The notes below the pieces were generated by a model. It did no database searches and was not told where the DNA came from. It saw nothing but the letters and a program-made list of their open reading frames with translations. A stretch of DNA of 64,000 nt from Molossus alvarezi (Eukaryota; Chordata; Mammalia; Chiroptera; Molossidae). The stretch covers positions 58,613,001 to 58,677,000 of the forward strand of contig CM073887.1 in NCBI GenBank assembly GCA_037176705.1, in the 5' to 3' direction. Shown here piece after piece: positions 44,450-55,740 of the stretch; positions within the stretch are counted from its first letter, which is position 1; each line of letters starts with the position of its first letter. The translations under genes were made by a program, and so were the position numbers.

Positions 44450-45010
44450 CAGAACGTACACAGGCAGAAGCCAAGATCAATGCACACTGGGCAGACGGAG
44501 GCCTGTGGGTGGCCCAAACACACACCCGCACCTCACCACACAACGGGCTTCTGTCCATGACAGGCCAGGGGCACGGGCAGGACCCATAGCAGGGCCACCA
44601 CAGCTGCCCAACCTCATGGGAAGCTATGGAAAGGCCAGTATGCTCCCAGCCACTGGCCTGGCTGCCATAGTGGGTATTTCACACTATGCCGAGAGGCCGA
44701 GAGAGGTCAGGGAGAGGAACTCATGTGGTAAGACACACATCGATAGTCACAGGGACAAAGCCCAGGATGCACAATGCCACAGAGGCAATACTCATAGGCA
44801 CACACATTGAAACGTATGCCATGCAGATCGACACAGAGAGGTCAACATGCATGGTAAGGCACATGGATACACCCCTTCCCACCATGGTCAGACACCCAGA
44901 GGATATAATGAGTTGTACAGGGACACACCACAGTGACACAGTGACACAGTGACACAAAGACAACATCAGGCACCCGACACACACACTGATGCACACCTGC
45001 CACCCAAATA
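44450..45010 (+). repeat. Degenerate CA-rich tract with a (CAGTGACACA)n core
   Basis: ACACACA, GACACACAC and similar motifs recur. A 10-base unit CAGTGACACA is repeated about three times at 44930-44957. Confidence 0.85.
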
Positions 45011-46097
45011 CACAGAGATGGAGATTGGGGTGACCCTCAGACAGGCCGCACCCAGTGATGGACACTCAGAGACCCAGGGACACTTGAAAAGGACGCAGCC
45101 ACATGGCTGTCCACGAGAAAATGGTGGCTCTGAGACCCAAGATGCTGATGAACACTCAGATTTGAGAGAACCCAGGCAGCCACTCACAACCAGTCCCCTG
45201 GCCCCTTCATCTCCACATCCAGAGCTTTGGGGGTAGGAAAGCAAAGACACCCCGCTTCCCCCACCCAGCTGGAGCCCTATCCTCAGCACTGTGTTGGAGG
45301 GAAGCACAGACATCCCAGACTCCTGTCCTCTCTTGGTCCAGCTAGAGGAAAGTACAAGACCCCAGATTCTTTGCACTTTAAGAGCAGAGGACAGGGGTCA
45401 AGCAGATTAAAGACTGGGCTCCCAGTGGGTTGGATGTGAAGGCCAGCGGCCAGACACTGAACACCAGGGGGATTTTGCCGCAGTCACAGCTGCACACACC
45501 CACTGAACCCTGACAAGTACTCACACAGGATCCCACACATGCATCCTGTCCCCATGGTGTACCCAGGTGATAATGCCGAAGTGTAGATGCAGAAACAACT
45601 CTGGAGCCATGCAGATGTCCCGGAGGCCATCACCAGAACCCACCCTCATCTCCGGGCTCTTTGCCTCATTCATATTTGTGTGCATACACACTCCTGCACA
45701 AGGCCCCAGAAACCAGATGCAAAGCAAGCCTGGTCGCAATCAGGGTCAAGATTAGGGAAAGAGTGAAGGCAACTAGAGACCTCAAGAAAGGCATCTGGTC
45801 CTCAGAGGCCTTGTCTCTTCCCTCCTGACCCCTACTCCCAATCGTCCCTGCTTTGGACCCTTGCTGCCCTCTGCTTGGCATACAGGACCCCACCTAAGAG
45901 AAAATTGCTAGGCCCTGAGCTGCCTCCCTCTTTCCAAACTCTTCTCTTGCTTCCTCCTCCAGGTAGTTCACTTGGATTTCTGTTTGGAAGGTGTTCAACC
46001 CTGCCTTCCACCCTACTGAAGCAGACTTCATTTAGTTTGGAAGGCTGGAGGTGGTCTAATGATGGTAACCAAATGACCACAAGTCATTCTGTTCCTT

Positions 46098-46235
46098 GAG
46101 CATATGCTATGTGCCTGAGCTTAATCACAGACTGAAAAGTAGGCACTGTTAATTGCCCAGTTTACAGGAAAATCCTGTGCTTCAGATCACAGGATTAGAA
46201 GATACAAAGCTGGAACTCAAACCCTGTGCTGTCAT
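46098..46235 (+). mobile_element. MIR SINE
   Basis: GAGCATATGCTATGTGCC, AATTGCCCAGTTTACAGG and ACAAAGCTGGAACTCAAACC are MIR core segments. Confidence 0.7.
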
Positions 46236-46657
46236 GGTAAAACCCAGCTCTCAACCTTTGCTCCCACATCTTCCATCTGGGAGCCCTTGAGGCCACACAA
46301 GACATTCCTAGCTGGGCCAGGACCCCTGGCTTCCAGCAGAAACCTCAACTCTGAGCTCGGCCCAGCCTCATAACATCTCTTGGAGTCCAATCCAGGCCCA
46401 AGAGTGGCCTACTCCATCCCAGTTCATGCTACACACTCCTCCCACCCCAGCCATGGGCATGAAGCAGGCAGGGCCAGAGCCAGAGCATAAAAAGGAGGCT
46501 CCACGTGGGTGCAGCACAGGGAGCAACAGCTTCACAGGAACAGAGGTGGCCACAGTGACCCAGGGAAAGAGCTGAGGAGGCACATCAGGGAGACCCCAGA
46601 CCATCCCCCTCTCCCCTGGAATGATGGTGTATGTGTCTTCATAGAAACAAGGGTACA

Positions 46658-46863
46658 GCCAGCTGGTGTGGCTCAGTGGATTGAATGTCGTCCCATAGAC
46701 TGAGTGGTCCTGATTTGATTCCCAGTCAGGGCACATGCCAGGGTTGCGGGCTTAATCCCTGGTGGGGGGGCGTGCAGGAGGCAGCTGATCAATGTTTCTC
46801 TCTCACATCGATGCTTCTATCTCTCTCTCCCTTCCTCTTTCTCTAATAAGTCAATAAAAACAG
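46658..46863 (+). mobile_element. tRNA-derived SINE, second subfamily
   Basis: The same subfamily as the copy at 8193 (TCAGGGCACATGCC, GGTGGGGGGGCGTGCAGG). An 11-bp duplication ACAAGGGTACA flanks it at 46647-46657 and 46864-46874. Confidence 0.93.
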
Positions 46864-47565
46864 ACAAGGGTACAAAAACATTCTGTTGCTCCTGTGGCCA
46901 TGTGGCAGGGAATGTCAGCAAGTGTGCAAGTCTGAGGGTATGTGCATGTCTATGTACACACTTGGGTGAGCCAACAGCATTGTGGAAAGGTATACATCTA
47001 TCTATCCATCCGTCCTTGAGTCTGTGTGAGCAAGTGTGGGGGTGAACACACACTTGAGTCAGCCTATATCTGAATGTGACTGGGAGGTACTGTTGTGGGT
47101 CCGTGAGCTGATACCGACACACACATTCCATTTTGAGGGATATGTGTGTTGGGTGGGGAAGGAACACAGGTCCATCATCTCCTGTGTCCACAGGTTTGCC
47201 AATGACCATATGTCTGGACATCAATGTAAGCATGTCATTTATATCCCCATCTTGGCGGTGGCGGCGGCAGTGTATATGTGTGTCTACGTTCTGGTGTATG
47301 TACCAGTTTATTTGGACGGGGAGTCCCATCCATCTGCCCTCCTCCACTAAGAACTCAGGTCACGGCTGTAGTGGGCTCAAGCAGCTCCAGCAAGCACCCA
47401 GCCCAGCCGCCCTAGATTTCAATGCTTTTTCCAGAAGGAGATCCCCCCTCTCCAACCCTTCCCCTCGCCCACAGTGCCTTTCCCCGCCAGGGCCCCGCTG
47501 CTCCAAGCTCGTTCCTGCTCAATCATTTATTGACTTTAAAATCGAAGCCAATTCTGGTTTGAAAA

Positions 47566-47606
47566 AAGAAAAGAGAGAGGGAGAGGGAGAGAGGGAGAGA
47601 GGGAGA

Positions 47607-47650
<44 letters not shown>
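47566..47650 (+). repeat. (GAGAGGGA)n to (GA)n repeat
   Basis: Octamer-like GAGAGGGA units turn into a pure GA run of about 20 units. Confidence 0.92.
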
Positions 47651-47652
<2 letters not shown>

Positions 47653-48929
47653 TGGAGGCCAAAGAGGAACAGACAGAGTCCAAGATGTGTGGAGGAGGGG
47701 GGAGCAGAGATGGGGCCAGAATCAGAGACAGACAGGGAGAGACAGGAACAGTCAAAGATATAGAAGGACAGAGACAGAGAGGGAGGGAGGCGGAGGGGAG
47801 AGAGAGAGACTGGCAGGGTAATCTATGGAAGGAGAAAATTTTGTAAAAACAGAGACTCTGGATCCAAGAGATGTAGCTTTTGAGAAGGGAAGACTCTGCT
47901 GACCCATGGACAGCAGCCACCCACCCAGACTGTGACCACTGTGCCCCCCAACCATCCTGGCACACTCACAGCCTGGGCCTGTGATGGAGCTGAGCCCTTG
48001 CTCACTTCTGGACTGCCACAGAGTCAAGCCCTGGTGATCACCCTGAGCCTGGGGGCCACCCAGCCCCTTCCTAGTCTTGTCAGTGGATTGGCTGGCATTT
48101 TCTTTCCCAGGGTACTGTGAAATCTGAGGGCCCAGAATCTCACCCAGGCCTCAGGGGGCAGGCCAGGGAGTTGAGCTGGCAGCAGGTGGGCAAGGGGCTG
48201 CTCAGGTGTGGGGTCTTGGCCCCACTAGGCCCTAAACACCAGCTACGCAGGCCACCCAAGCATAACTCCAAAGGCAGCCACAGCTCAGACCCAGCTAGGT
48301 GGGCAGGATCGTTGTGTGGAAGCCCAAGATGAGATGACTGACAAGTCAGAGGCACAGATGGGGAGGTCCCCATGCTGCTGCAGAGGTCAGAGTGCTGCTC
48401 ACACCTGCACTCACACTGTGATACACATATATGAACATGCACCTTACTAATACGTAATCATGCCTGTACAGGGAAACCTGCTCCCTGGGCCGCCCCACCA
48501 CATCCATGCCACACAGACCTGCCCGTGGCCAACCCACAGGAGCCACACACAGACCCCAAGATAGACACCAACACACACATACACACTTGCATCTGTTGAC
48601 ACAAGAGAGTGGGGTGGCCACAGCTGACACTCATCCCAGACATACTCTCTTGCCCCTTGCCACACATCAGGATCACATAGCGTCTATATTCACGTGGACT
48701 CCCACTCCCAGCTGTGGGCACCCTTGGCACATGGCCGACAAGGTTCAGACTGGCAGAGGAGACAATCAGGACCCCAGGCCTGGTCTGTAGATACCCCACA
48801 TATACAAGTCCTGCTGGTAGGCACCGCTGGCCACCCCCAGGTGTCCCCTCTTCCGAGTCTGTATTGCCAGCCTAGGCCTGGCTCTGCAGGCAGCGCTGCC
48901 AAGACGCTGTGGAACTCTGGTCAGCTCCT
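47651..48929. other. Intron 1, sequence leading to the exon 1 CpG island
   Basis: CA-rich near 48540-48600, otherwise unique. No exon recognised. Confidence 0.5.
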
Positions 48930-49960
48930 GTGCCCTCTCCGAGCCTGGGGCCACCGCCCGGGTAGGGTGGGGTAGAAGGGCAGGCATCCCCGGAGCCTTT
49001 GCCTCCGCCAAGCGCCTCTTAGGGAACTTCGCTGGAGGCGGGACCTGCTCTGCGGCGCGCCAAGGTCGGCGCTGTTTTGCTCGCAGTTGGCCCGACGGCG
49101 TGGTTGCCACTGTCCGCGGTGTCCACGGCTGCCTCCCGCCCTCCCGCCTCTGGGTGGCGGGACGGTATTCCCTCGGCCCGCCTGGTCCACCGCGCGGCAG
49201 CCCGGGAAGCGGGGACCGAAAAGTTTGCGCCAAAGTTTTGGAGGGGGGCCCGCGGCGTCGTCGTCCAGGGTCGGTGAAAAGGCGCGGCCCCGGCTGGCAA
49301 CAGGCCCATCCCTCCTTCCCCTCCTCTTCCCTCCCCTGCCCCTCCGAAATTTGGGAGCCCCGCCATTTTCTTAGCCCCGCTCCCATGTGAGGCCTGAACA
49401 AAGACTTTGGGGAGACGCTCGGCCGGCCCTGGGCACCCTGGCCGCACACGGGGCCGCTGCCACGCATGCCGGCCGCTGCCACCCTCGGAAACGCTGCGCC
49501 TGCCCCTGGGAGCAATTCCGGACTGTCCCGCTCTGCGTCCTCAGGGCCACCCGCTGCCACTCTTTCACCCCCGCAAACACTGCCAGAGGCCATGCTGTTC
49601 GGGTGCAGCCACAGTGGCCCACAGGTCGGCGGGAGTCCCATTGCCCACTGCACCCCAGCCGAGCGCGCGCGCACGCACTCACACATTCACACGCACTCCC
49701 ACTCCGGGGCAGCGCCACGCACGATGCCAGCCACCCCCGGAGACCCCGATAGGGGACTGCCGGTGGCCAGAGTCGTGCGATCACAGTGTGGCCCGCACGC
49801 GTGCCCGCACTCCCCACAGCACGACCTGCACACCCCGGGCGCCTGCGGACTCACTCCCCCGGCCGCCGCGCACCCCCTCCGCCCGCCTGCCCTGCCTGCG
49901 CCGCCAGCCGGCCTCCTGCGCCCGCTTCCCTCCCCGGTCGCGCGGGGCGGCGGCCGGTAC

Positions 49961-49987
49961 CTGGGTGAGGCAGTACGGGGAGTACAT
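49961..49987 (-). CDS. NFIX: NFIX exon 1, coding part (first nine codons)
   Basis: Nuclear factor I X is a nuclear, dimeric transcription factor of the NFI family that binds TTGGC(N5)GCCAA-type sites and acts in brain and muscle development. This short segment encodes MYSPYCLTQ, the classical NFI amino terminus (NFIA has a near-identical MYSPLCLTQ). The ATG is at 49987-49985, and CAG at 49963-49961 is followed at once by a GT donor (GTACCGG, reading leftwards from 49960). Splicing is phase 0, so it joins the GAT GAG that opens exon 2 at 22482. An in-frame TAG at 50239-50237, with no ATG between it and 49987, supports this start. It sits inside a CpG island. Open reading continues into the intron past the donor, but that continuation is low-complexity CpG-island sequence and is not expected in mature mRNA. 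Confidence 0.93.
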
Positions 49988-50195
49988 AGCTGGGCACCCG
50001 GGCGAGAGCGCGACGGCCGGCCGCGGCGAGGGGAGGCCCGGCAGGCGGCGGCCGCGCTCGGGCTCCGGCTCGGCTCCTCCGGCCTCCGCCGCGCGGCGCC
50101 CGCCCGACCCACGGCCCCGCGCTCGCCGCTCGCAGGCTCGGCCCCGCCGGCTCCGGGGCCGCCGCCGCTGCCGCGCTCGCCGCTGCCTCTCGCGT

Positions 50196-50229
<34 letters not shown>
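50196..50229 (-). repeat. NFIX: CGG trinucleotide repeat in the presumed NFIX 5' leader
   Basis: About eleven uninterrupted CCG units on the plus strand, read as CGG in the NFIX transcript, centred about 225 bases upstream of the start codon. A second imperfect GCC run lies at 50272-50300. Whether it is transcribed depends on the start site. Confidence 0.85.
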
Positions 50230-50236
50230 GGCGCGT

Positions 50237-50245
50237 CTACTCCAT
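50237..50245 (-). other. NFIX: Minimal upstream ORF (ATG GAG TAG) in the NFIX leader
   Basis: On the minus strand ATG at 50245 is followed by one codon and a TAG stop at 50239-50237. It is in the same frame as the NFIX ATG, 258 bases upstream. It is the nearest upstream ATG, since no other ATG occurs between it and 49987. Its relevance depends on the transcription start lying to the right of 50245. Confidence 0.6.
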
Positions 50246-50304
50246 GCCGCCGCCGCTCGGCCGGTCACCCTCGCCCGCCGCCGCTGCTGCCGCCGCCGCG
50301 CTGT

Positions 50305-50316
50305 GAAAGTGAAAGT
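50305..50316 (+). promoter_or_regulatory. ISRE/IRF-like tandem GAAAGT element
   Basis: GAAAGTGAAAGT matches the GAAANNGAAANN interferon-regulatory-factor pattern exactly, about 320 bases upstream of the NFIX ATG and inside the CpG island. It is a motif match only. Confidence 0.45.
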
Positions 50317-50417
50317 TTAGACAAAGTTTGGAAGCGGCGCACTCCGGGGAGAGGGAGCAGGCGGGCGGGCGGGAGGAGGGGCGCGGGGAGGGGCAGGCGG
50401 GCGGGGAGCGGCGGCAG

Positions 50418-51260
50418 GCGCGCACATACACACACACGCACACACACACACACGCGCGCGCGCGCATGCACACACACACACACACACACACATGCACGCA
50501 CACGCGCGGGGGCGCACACTGTCACGGCCACCCCGACACGTGCTGGCCCGCGTTCCAACGCAGACACACGCTGACACACAGCGGGGGTCAGACCCTACAC
50601 ATGTCACGTACAGAACACATTGCCACACGTTTCACGTTCCGACAACAAAGCACACGCAGACACCTACGCACACACAGCATGGACACATGCCCAGGCACAC
50701 AATCTGCACGTGCACACACATACACCAAGATTAGGAAACCAATCCATGACCTACACACTGACATGCACACAGGCCCCACCACCACATGATAATACTGGCA
50801 CACACACATTCTAACAAGGAACCATGTTTAGACACACAGATACAGACAAATACACGCTACATGATCCTCACACAGACACACACTAAGCCATACACCAGGG
50901 CCTGCTGACATGTACAGATTCATACTGACACACTAACACAGGCATGATCACACAACCACACCTTGACATGCACCAGACATTCAACTCCTATACATGGACG
51001 CACACAACACAAACACAAAGCCACACCAAAATATCTTGGTAGTTGTGGCAATACAGAGGACACACCCAGGCACACAGAATTACACTGATAAAAGGGAAAT
51101 GCACTAACACACCATCACACAAACACATACCATCACACACCTAGACATACATGCCAAACAACACCAGAAATGCACCAACCCTAATACATAAAGATACAAA
51201 GTGACAGTGGCAGTCACAACAACACACACACAACACACACCTGATGCCCAGATGTACCCT
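50418..51260 (+). repeat. CA-rich tract adjoining the NFIX CpG island
   Basis: CACACGCACACAC with alternating purine-pyrimidine GCGCGCGCGC (50453-50464) grades into degenerate ACACAGACA DNA up to about 51260. Confidence 0.88.
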
Positions 51261-51388
51261 GGGCCTAGAACACATTGAACAACAGTTTTGATACCTAGTC
51301 AACTGGCAATGCCCACCAGAGAATCACCAGCCACGTGCACAGGTGACACACATATGCACCCAGGCCCCTCCCACACACTCGGCGCACA

Positions 51389-51426
51389 CTGATCATAGAC
51401 ATACTTGCCTCTGATCATAGACATAC
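51389..51426 (+). repeat. Short direct repeat
   Basis: CTGATCATAGACATAC occurs at 51389-51404 and 51411-51426. Confidence 0.9.
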
Positions 51427-52039
51427 ACAGATCTAGCAGGAGCCGCATAGCCCAACCTGCAGGGACAGAAAAGGGCATGGAGGCCTCAGGTACATTTAAA
51501 TCCCAACCCCGTGAGGCTCCAGTTCCTCATGTAGGCCCTTAACCCCCCATTTCCAAAGCAAAAAGACCTGGGGGAGAGATGATGCTGGGGGCCCTGACAT
51601 GGATGCAGGGAGAGCCCTTGGGTGACCCCCGTGCTGGGTGGGGAGGCAGTGCTGCAGCCCCCAGGCAGCTCCTGCTGAGACAAAGCTCCCTTCTGCTGCC
51701 AGGTGCAGCCAGCACCTTCTTGCCCTCCTGGGCCAAGAAGCTGTAGCAATGCTCAGCTATGCATTGTCTGTCAAAGGGGTGTTGGTGCCCAGGTGTGGGG
51801 GGAGTTTGTGCTGGTGTGTGTAAAAATGTCCCTGAGGGGGAGTGCTCTTGGTCACATGAACCATTGAAGCAGGGTGGCTGTAATTGTGTCCTCAGGTGTC
51901 TGGAAGGGTCTGGGTGTCCTCCAGGGGAAAGAGACGCCCATCAATGTGTGTTCAGGAGTCCCTTTGTGTGGACCAGTGTTGTGTAGTGGTGATGTGGGTC
52001 TGGCCGTGTGCCTGGGAGGTGTCTGTGAGTCAGAGAGGG

Positions 52040-52140
52040 TGAGCATCTGTCAGGCCCTGTGCCAAGCGTTAGGGACATAGTGGGGACCAAGACAAAAGAC
52101 CTGTCCCTGGGAGGCTGACATTCTAGAGGGAGTCAGGTGT
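52040..52140 (+). mobile_element. LINE-2 3' fragment
   Basis: CAGGCCCTGTGCCAAGCGTT, GACCTGTCCCTGGGAGGCTG and ACATTCTAGAGGGAG match the L2 3' end. Confidence 0.65.
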
Positions 52141-52799
52141 AGACAGGGTCTGTGTTTGACAGGAGGTACTAGTGATGGGGAAACCAGGTGAGCATGTGTG
52201 TTTCAAGCTGACCACCGTGTGTGCATGAGCTCTGAGGGTCTCTGTCAGAAGGTATCAGTGTGTATGACAAACCTGTGTGTGTGTGTGTTTCTCTGTGTGT
52301 CCTAGAGTGTTTTTGGCCAAGTGGACAAGTAGGTGTGTGAGGGTCCATTGAGTATGTCTGCATTCAGGAACTGTGTGGCAGAAAGTGTCCATGGATCATT
52401 AGAAGTGTTTCTTTCTGTGGAGTGATCCCTGTGGGTCTGGGGCAGTGATGAGGATCTGTGTGCACAGGTGCATGTGTGTGTCAGGGAGAGGGCCTCTGTG
52501 TCTTTGTCAGGGATGTCAGTCTGTGTTCAACTAGTTGTTTCAATATGTGTGACTAGGTATGTGTGTATATGTGTGTCAGCAAGGGGGTCTCTGTGTGCCT
52601 GAGGGTGTGCCTGGGTACGGGTACGTGTGTGTCTGTTATTCCGTGCTTGAGGGGCTCTTTCCCAGATCCCGCTGACCAACTCAGCCTCCCCTTCTTCTCC
52701 CCTTCTTCACCACTGATGCAAGGCCTTGGCGGAGGGAATCGATACGTCCTTAAAAATTCAAGGGCTTCTGGTAAACAGAAACTTTTTACACCGTTTAAA

Positions 52800-53350
52800 G
52801 TTTCAGGGCCACCGCTGCTGCAGGAGGAGAACAAGGGGGAGGGGGTACAGGGAGGAATTGGAGGGGGGCACCAAGGAGAAGGAGCAGGGCTACCTGGGAG
52901 ACAGGGGAAGGATGCAAGGAAAAGACTGGAAACTGAGAAGCTAAGGGAAGGCGACAGGAAAGGGGTTTGGGGATTAAGAGGGATGGGGACCTGAGTTTCT
53001 CAGGTAAGGGGCAGAGTGGAGAATAGGTTAGGGGATGGGTTGGAAAGGGAAGGGAGCAGATAAAGGCAAGGGATGGGTATAAAAGGGTCTGGGAGCCTTT
53101 GAAGAGGTCTAAGAAAAGCTGGGATGTCTGGGGGAAGGTGCTGGGGATATGTGAGCCCAGAAAGGGTTTGGGGAGCCAAGGGGGTGCTTGGATGGCTAAG
53201 GGAAGAGGCAGAGATAGGATTGGGATGGTTATGGGGCCTGTGTGAAGGGGACACTGGAGCAGTGTGGGCCTATAGGAGGATTAAGGGGGGCAGTGGGAAA
53301 AGGGAGGGGGAAGAAATGGTGGAGGGGTTTGGGGTGTCTGGGACTTTAAT
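52800..53350 (+). repeat. Purine-rich (G>A) degenerate repeat
   Basis: GGGGA, GGGATGGG and AAAGGGTTTGGGG motifs dominate the plus strand for over 500 bases. Confidence 0.75.
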
Positions 53351-53619
53351 GTAGCCTGGTGTTTGGGGAGAGACCCCAAGCCAGATGGACCCTCCTTGGC
53401 CCCCTGCAACCAGCCACAAAGTGGGCACATGGCTCTAAAGACCCCCATCTTGGGCCCAGTCCTTGCCCCACCTGCCTCCCTGTCCTCCCAGCCCTGTCCA
53501 CCAGCCATGCCGGACCCTGGGGCCGGGGTCTGTCCACTTCTTCATCACCCTCCCCATCCTGCATCTGGCCCCAAACCTAGGCTCTGCTTAAACTCACATC
53601 CCATTCCCACTTCACACAC

Positions 53620-54170
53620 TCACACCACACTTCCACTTGCACAAATACACACACACACAATCCTTCATTCACACCATAATATTCAACCCTCTTCATAGAC
53701 ACACAGGACACCTATCCTTCCATTCAGCACACACAAACACACACAACATCCACACATACACATACACACACAGGATACCTATCATAGACACACACACCAT
53801 TCTTCCATTCAGACACATACAGATACACACAATACCCATTCTTCCATTTAGACACACAAACATACAACATCCAATACACTCACAGGACACTCATCTTTCC
53901 TCTCTTACACACACACAGATGCACACACAGCATCCATACATACACAAGACATTTATCTTTCATTCTGACAGACACACACACACACAACTTTCATTCTTCC
54001 TTTAAGAATCACACACACAGTATCCAGACACACACATACAATGCCTATCCTTTCATTCAGACACACAAACACTCACAATATCTATATACACACAGGACAC
54101 CCAATCATTCATTCATATACAACACCCATCTTTTCTTTCACACACAGCTTTACACCACAAAACCCTCCCT
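53620..54170 (+). repeat. Degenerate CA-rich minisatellite, unit roughly 60 bp
   Basis: A recurrent unit of the form CACAGGACACCYATC-YTTCCATTCAGACACACA-ACAYATC is visible at about 53700, 53770, 53835, 53885, 53945 and 54035-54105, with variable length and substitutions. Confidence 0.7.
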
Positions 54171-55089
54171 GTATGCACACACACACACTCTTCCTCACAT
54201 ACTCACACACCACGTACATCCATATTCACACAAACAAAACAGTTGTCCATGTTCATGCACATATCTGCACTCAGAATTCTCTCCATACACTCAGACTCCC
54301 ATCTATACCCACAACACACATTCCCAAACACATCTGCACTACTCCCCCGCCCCACAGCTACCACTGGGGAGAATTTTTACAGGGAGGCAGAGAGACTGTT
54401 CTGGAGGATACCCATGCCCCTCCATCCCCTCTGCCTCAGAGCCCAGGTCTTAGGACACACCTGGCTTTTGAGAAATCAAGTGGGGGATGGGGCACTGCCA
54501 GGGGGCTGGGCACACTGGGATGCCACAGCTGGAATCCCCCACATTCCTCCATGCAGGGCTGCCCACCTGGCTGTGGCTGGCAGCAGGTGTGTTCTTCCAA
54601 TGCAGGTGTGTGGGGGGAGAAGAGTGAGGGGAGGAGTGAGAACCAGGCCTATGACACTACCTGGCCAGAATGCTGGGGGGAGGGGCCCTGAAACATCTGT
54701 ACTCTGGCAGCCGTGTCCTGGGCCACTGAAGGTGGGAGTCAGGCATTGCTGTGCTCTAGGTCAGCTGGACAGGCCTCTCTGGGAAGTAGCAAACATCTGG
54801 CACACAGGATAAGTGAAGAGCCAGGCTGTGAGTGCTGCCGGTGGGGGAGGGCTGCTGGGGAGACTGGTGCTCTAGGGCTCTCCTGGCAGGACTGGGATTC
54901 CCCAATCCCCAAGAGGGCCCAATGCCTCCCCTGACCAAACTGGCAGGCGTGGTCTGTGCCCCAGGTCTGGAGTCCTAGCCTTTGTCTCCATGCCCCAACC
55001 CCAGACTGAGATCTGACTGGAATCTGAGCTGGGATCTGAGCCACAGAGTATAGTCCTTACTCCCAAGGCATACCTAGCTGGGCACCCTG
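54171..55089. other. Intergenic unique sequence
   Basis: CA-rich at first, then GC-moderate unique DNA. The open frames at 54041-54812 begin in the CA repeat and show no domain. Confidence 0.5.
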
Positions 55090-55740
55090 AACCATGTCAC
55101 ATGCACATAAAATCACAGACACACATGGGTGTACTCACACACGTACAGATCCTCCTCCTCCTCTGGAGGGGTCATATAAAATGCCATAGTCACACACAGA
55201 CACAGAATCACCCAAAGATGCTGTCACACACCCTTTCAGAATTGCACACAGACACACATACACACAGCCACACAGACCTTCCCAGGGCCACCCACAGAGT
55301 GACACAAATAGCACCCTGCTCACACACTAAGACCCTCACCATCACGTAGACCCCCTCAGAGAGACTCAGATATACACTGACTCACAAAGACTCACATAGA
55401 CACACATGGACTCCCAGAATCACACACTGGCACTAGTTACACAGATACACACAAGGCCACATAGGGACACTAGTTACACAGATACATACAGAGTCACGTA
55501 GGGACACAAAATCTCACACAGAATAGACCCATTAGGTCACACTCACAGATGCTCTCAAAATAATCCAAAAGTCATGCAAACTTGTACAGATGATACACAT
55601 ACACATGGACATACAAGATCACTCATGGTCACAGTCACACACAGACAGTTGGTCACATGACACCCAAAGACACATGCAAGCATCCCCAAATCACAAATGG
55701 GGACACACAGGCTAGTCCACAGATGCATGAAAGGTCCCAC
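55090..55740 (+). repeat. Degenerate CA-rich tract with a 37-bp tandem duplication
   Basis: ACACAGACACACA-type DNA throughout. Two adjacent 37-bp copies starting CACTAGTTACACAGATACA lie at 55431-55467 and 55468-55504. Confidence 0.82.

Larger units (their letters stand above)
48930..50530. promoter_or_regulatory. NFIX: CpG island and main NFIX promoter / 5' leader
   Basis: The sequence is strongly GC-rich and CpG-dense here, unlike the flanks. It spans NFIX exon 1 and the DNA upstream of its ATG. The NFIX transcript reads leftwards, so the leader and core promoter should lie at about 49988-50420. GCC/CGG repeats, GC boxes (GGGCGGG types near 50360-50405) and a tandem GAAAGT element are visible. 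No TATA box is evident, which is usual for CpG-island promoters. The exact start site cannot be read from sequence. Long open frames here on both strands are compositional. Confidence 0.85.
51427..53619. other. Intergenic sequence upstream of NFIX
   Basis: TG-rich at 52180-52620, one L2 fragment, and the purine-rich block at 52800-53350. No gene recognised. Confidence 0.5.

Noticed and set aside
49781..49960. Continuation of the MYSPYCLTQ frame past exon 1
   Set aside because: A GT donor follows codon 9 directly and joins in phase to exon 2. The continuation is low-complexity intronic sequence.
49687..50268. Polyalanine-containing frame overlapping the NFIX start, considered as an upstream ORF
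   Set aside because: Its first codon at 50268 is GTG, not ATG. Only the ATG-GAG-TAG at 50245 is a true ATG in this leader.
48766..50306. Long open frames of about 284-306 codons on both strands around NFIX exon 1
   Set aside because: They arise from GC-rich, stop-poor CpG-island sequence, overlap one another in several frames, and are rich in Ala, Pro, Arg and Gly without any recognisable domain.
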